Source of the DNA: Albula goreensis
Lineage: Eukaryota; Chordata; Actinopteri; Albuliformes; Albulidae
Length of the DNA stretch: 64,000 nucleotides
Assembly: GCA_022829145.1 (NCBI GenBank)
Contig: CM040761.1
Span: 18,635,245-18,699,244, forward strand
Direction of reading: 5' to 3'
The translations under genes were made by a program, and so were the position numbers. Below are positions 60,601 to 64,000 of the stretch, in pieces (the first letter of the stretch is position 1; every line of letters starts with the position of its first letter). The notes beneath the pieces were generated by a model that did not search any database, was not told where the DNA came from, and saw only the letters and a program-made list of their open reading frames with translations.

Positions 60601-63600
60601 AGGATCGATAAAAACAATCAGGATAGCCATTTTAAAGACTTGTTATAGAGATGGGAGGCAGTGAAATAAATGGACAGCAACTGACTTATACATAAAAAAA
60701 ATTCTCAACATTTTACCCCTTTAATTAAAGTTATTACATATCACAGGATATGAGAATTACTACTGTTCAAACACTAGTGGGTACATTGTCAGTGCATAAA
60801 ATGCTGTGTCATTGTTAATGCTGTAATAAATCAAAAACAAAACAAACAAAACAATGTTGTCCAAACGATAAGTTTGTAGAGTTGAACAAAGAATTGAAAG
60901 CAGTGAGAAGATCACACATAAATAACAGTCAATGAGCTATTCACAGGTATGTTTGTGGGACATGAAGACCACTATTCACAGGAGGCACAGGAGAGGGTGT
61001 TTGGAGGGTGAGATAGCAGTGATGTTTTATTTACGGTCAGATTGCCCACCTTAGGGAGCTTGTTCCATATTAGCACATGCAGTAGCTGTGTTAAACACTC
61101 ACTCCAGCCTAACTTACTTCACATGAAGCCATACTGTAAAAATGGAAAGAGAGAATGATAATGCAGGACTTTGCCAGGTAACACAGTGCCCTTTCATTTC
61201 ATCAGTAACACGATGTCACATCTGTGATATATGCAAAATCGAAACGTAATGGAACGTTTTCGGAGGAAGTCATTTTACTGACTTTTACCGTATAAACTAC
61301 AAATACCTTAAAATTGATGTGTCAGTTTTTCAGACTTGGAACTTTCTGCAATGCCATTTTCAAGCTACAGGATGTCATATACAGCCATCAGGATAAGTCA
61401 AGTGAGTCTTTATTTCAAAGAAAACAGATATTCTGTGAATATTTTCAGTCCGTCTCTTTCTAAAAGGTAGCCCTCAGCTTTACCTAAATCTCTCTTTGTA
61501 GTGTATTTTTTTCTGAAAGCAGCAAAGAGGCACAGCAGTGTATCGCTTTCATTATGTGTTATTCTCTTCACTGCTTTCTTTCCCTCACAGGATCATGAAT
61601 ATAGAGGGGTATACAGTAGAGCAGAAATAACAAGATAACATCCACAGTAATAATTGAGGAACACTGTAAGTAATGTTGATTCATGCACCAATGGACACCT
61701 ATCTGCAGATCGGAGTACGCTCTGCTTGAGAAGACAAAAAGCACCCCGAGATTCACTTAGAAGGATGCCTTAATTATTGTGTGCCTGTGCCAGGAAAGAA
61801 ACAAAAATTATGATGATATTAATTTTCTCAACTTCTCACTTTCCTCTAGCCTGTGAAATCTCTTAGTCCAAACAAAGAAAATCGGACAGAATTTTCCTTT
61901 TGAGGGCTAAGTACGTGTATGGAAGCCTTGTGAACGGCACTTAAATGACTGGCAACAAAATGCAGGATTCATTGATTAAAAAAAGACATTTTGTGGGAAC
62001 GCCAGGCCAAGAAACAATGAATGGAAACAAGTATGTTTAAAACCCACAGAGAATGAGCTTCAGTGAAAAAACAGCGCCCCATTTCACTCCTGGAATCCAT
62101 GTCTGTGTCCCTGGGTTGGGGTTGGGTGGTAAACGTGCGGGGAAAAAAATTGTTTTGTAACATACTGTTCCAACTTATTTAAACAGTCGTTTACCTCCAT
62201 GAAGTATGCATGGGGTGTTGATAATGCTGAAGACAAAGATAGAACAAGTCACGCAAGCAAGCAGCCGTGTGCCACCAGCTGTGCTGTAGTGAAAGATTCT
62301 GTCTTCATATAGACATATAAATTCAAAGTGTTTTTGGTCTTTCCTTACTTGCAATCATCCACAAAGAGAAACGTCTTGAGGAAAAAAGCAATAGCATGGC
62401 TAATTTAGAGATGAAAACATATAAACATGAAAAGAGTGATTTTAATGTTCAGTTAAATGTCTTGTATCATGCAGCTTCATCATGTAGAAAATCTGCCTAC
62501 GTGAATTGTGTAGCACATTCTTGGTGATAGCTCCCAATGAATTTCAATAAAGGTCTGTATCACATGAAGCCTTGATGAGAATGTTTAAAGAGAGCAATCC
62601 GGCCCATAAGCAGATGTATTACACCATGAAAACTGGTACAAACAGCAAGCTTTTACTTGATGTTTGGCCTCAGCTTCTACTATGGGATGGCAGACTCATA
62701 AATGCCAAACCATGCCTCTTTCATCACTTCCTTTTTATACATTTAGTGATGAGGGCATGGATTATCCTGGCGTTGCATCCTGGGAAAATGACATTTTTGC
62801 TTTGTGAGAGGAAGCTTTTAAAGAATCACCTTGCTCATGTGCAGTGATTTGAATACATTAGTCCCTCACCCCCAGGAAGTGGAGGGTGAAGCACTAATGT
62901 ATCTGTACACGGTTTTATGGTACGTGTCGGTGTAAAACGGTCACAGACAAGGAAACAATAAAGGGAATTGAAAAGTGTCATCAAAAAGTGATCTTCTGCT
63001 TTGTACAAACAAAAGCTTTGATCCTAGAACCAAATGAAGTTTTAATGTTTTCAATTTCTTGCTATTTGCATATTTCTCAATTTCTCACTTAAATTCCTCC
63101 CTAAGGGGGATTTTTATGAGGGTATTTTCAAGCCGAAATAAATGAATAAGTGTTATGAGAGCATTTAAAACAAGAGGCTAATAATATGAAAAACTGCTCT
63201 TTTGTGTTAAATGATAACTGGGGCCTTTATGGATTTAAATCATGAGGGTTGTATTTTTGATTTATGACAGTATGGCATTTGAAATTTTGCCATATAATTA
63301 AGTCTGGATTGGATCTTATCTGCATGGAGCTCCAGACCTCATTAATTATGAGATGATTCTACTTCTTTTAGAGAACGTAAGCCTGAATGAATCATTCATC
63401 GGGGTCTTTATTTCATTGAGTATTTTAAGCTGAGTGATGACAGAGGTATTCTTTGAAATTATGACATTATGATGATGTCAGTCTGCCTGAGAATTAAAAA
63501 AAGAAACCTTCCCAATATGTTGTAGCCCCCTAACCCAACTGAATATTCCCTGAGACTGCACCTTGGGAAATGTAGTTTTGAACAGCCCTGCTTTGACCCA

Positions 63601-63878
63601 GCATAATGAAACAATGACATCATCCAATCTCCAATAAACATTGAGACTTAAAAGCCAAGACTCGCTCATGTCCCACTGACTGAGAATTGGGACAAGAAGA
63701 AAATGAATGCATGTGAGATAAAAACCAGGCCATGAGAATAGCTAAAAATGTAAGAAAGCATACTGTGGTTGGCATTGCTGCCTTCTGGGATCCTGGAGGA
63801 CTTGAATGAGGTAAGTGGCAAAGTGAGCTCATGGAAGCCAAAAGGCCACTGGGTCATGTTCCTGTTTAGTCTTATACA
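57613..63878. other. Gene-free stretch
   Basis: No gene is recognised. It contains a degenerate (GAT)n run at 58540-58589 and a 9-bp inverted repeat at 60472-60480 and 60500-60508. An imperfect hairpin lies near 62855-62898. The rest is AT-rich and unstructured, with chance-length open frames. Confidence 0.5.
58540..58589. repeat. Imperfect (GAT)n microsatellite
   Basis: About 50 bp of GAT units with AAT, TAT and GGT variants. Confidence 0.85.
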
Positions 63879-63952
63879 AACACACACACACACACACACT
63901 TGCACACACGCACGCACACACACACACACACACACACACTCGCACACATGCG

Positions 63953-63983
<31 letters not shown>

Positions 63984-64000
63984 GCACACACACACGCACA
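63879..64000. repeat. (CA)n-rich array running off the window
   Basis: At least 122 bp of CA repeats with CGCACA and CTCGCACA interruptions. It continues past the window end. Confidence 0.95.

Overview
This is vertebrate nuclear DNA, most likely from a ray-finned (teleost-type) fish. Short GC-rich coding exons sit in AT-richer introns of 0.4-4 kb with consensus GT/AG splice sites. Long (CA/TG)n tracts are numerous, and a short inverted-repeat element with GATCCTAGATC-type ends resembles one I recall from many fish genomes. There are no bacterial-style genes, operons or CRISPR arrays. The species cannot be named from this window.

Region 1 (1-15066) is the 3' end of one plus-strand gene. Eight exons at 1072-15066 join in frame without gaps into the last 278 residues of mitochondrial carbamoyl-phosphate synthetase (CPS1 / fish CPS III), matching residues 1223-1500 of the 1500-residue human enzyme as I recall it. 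They carry the end of the second ATP-grasp half (with the ECNLRASRS motif) and the whole C-terminal allosteric domain. All six residues known to contact N-acetyl-L-glutamate in human CPS1 are kept, so the protein should still be NAG-regulated. Type I and type III (ammonia versus glutamine use) cannot be separated here, because the glutaminase half lies upstream of the window. The introns hold a near-perfect 108-bp duplication, two CpG-dense blocks, a CTCF-like site, a palindromic homeodomain-type site, a TG/polypyrimidine block and G-quadruplex-capable runs.

Region 2 (15067-64000) is about 49 kb with no gene I can identify. In mammals CPS1 is followed by a gene-poor interval before ERBB4; no ERBB4 exon is seen here. 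The longest open frames (about 160-180 codons) are within what chance gives for six frames of 64 kb. What can be supported is repeats (long CA/TG arrays, a 517-bp array of 16-bp units with an 80-bp higher-order period, a MITE-like element, degenerate dispersed repeats), several G-quadruplex motifs, CpG-dense blocks near 30.7 and 45.7 kb, and low-repeat stretches that look like conserved non-coding DNA.

The most speculative new item is a set of splice-bounded, phase-compatible open segments on the plus strand (a start segment at 17393-17417, then 29006-29181, with possible others at 37277 and 41258-41372). They could be exons of an unrecognised small gene in the desert. I found no clear evidence of an undescribed biological system.
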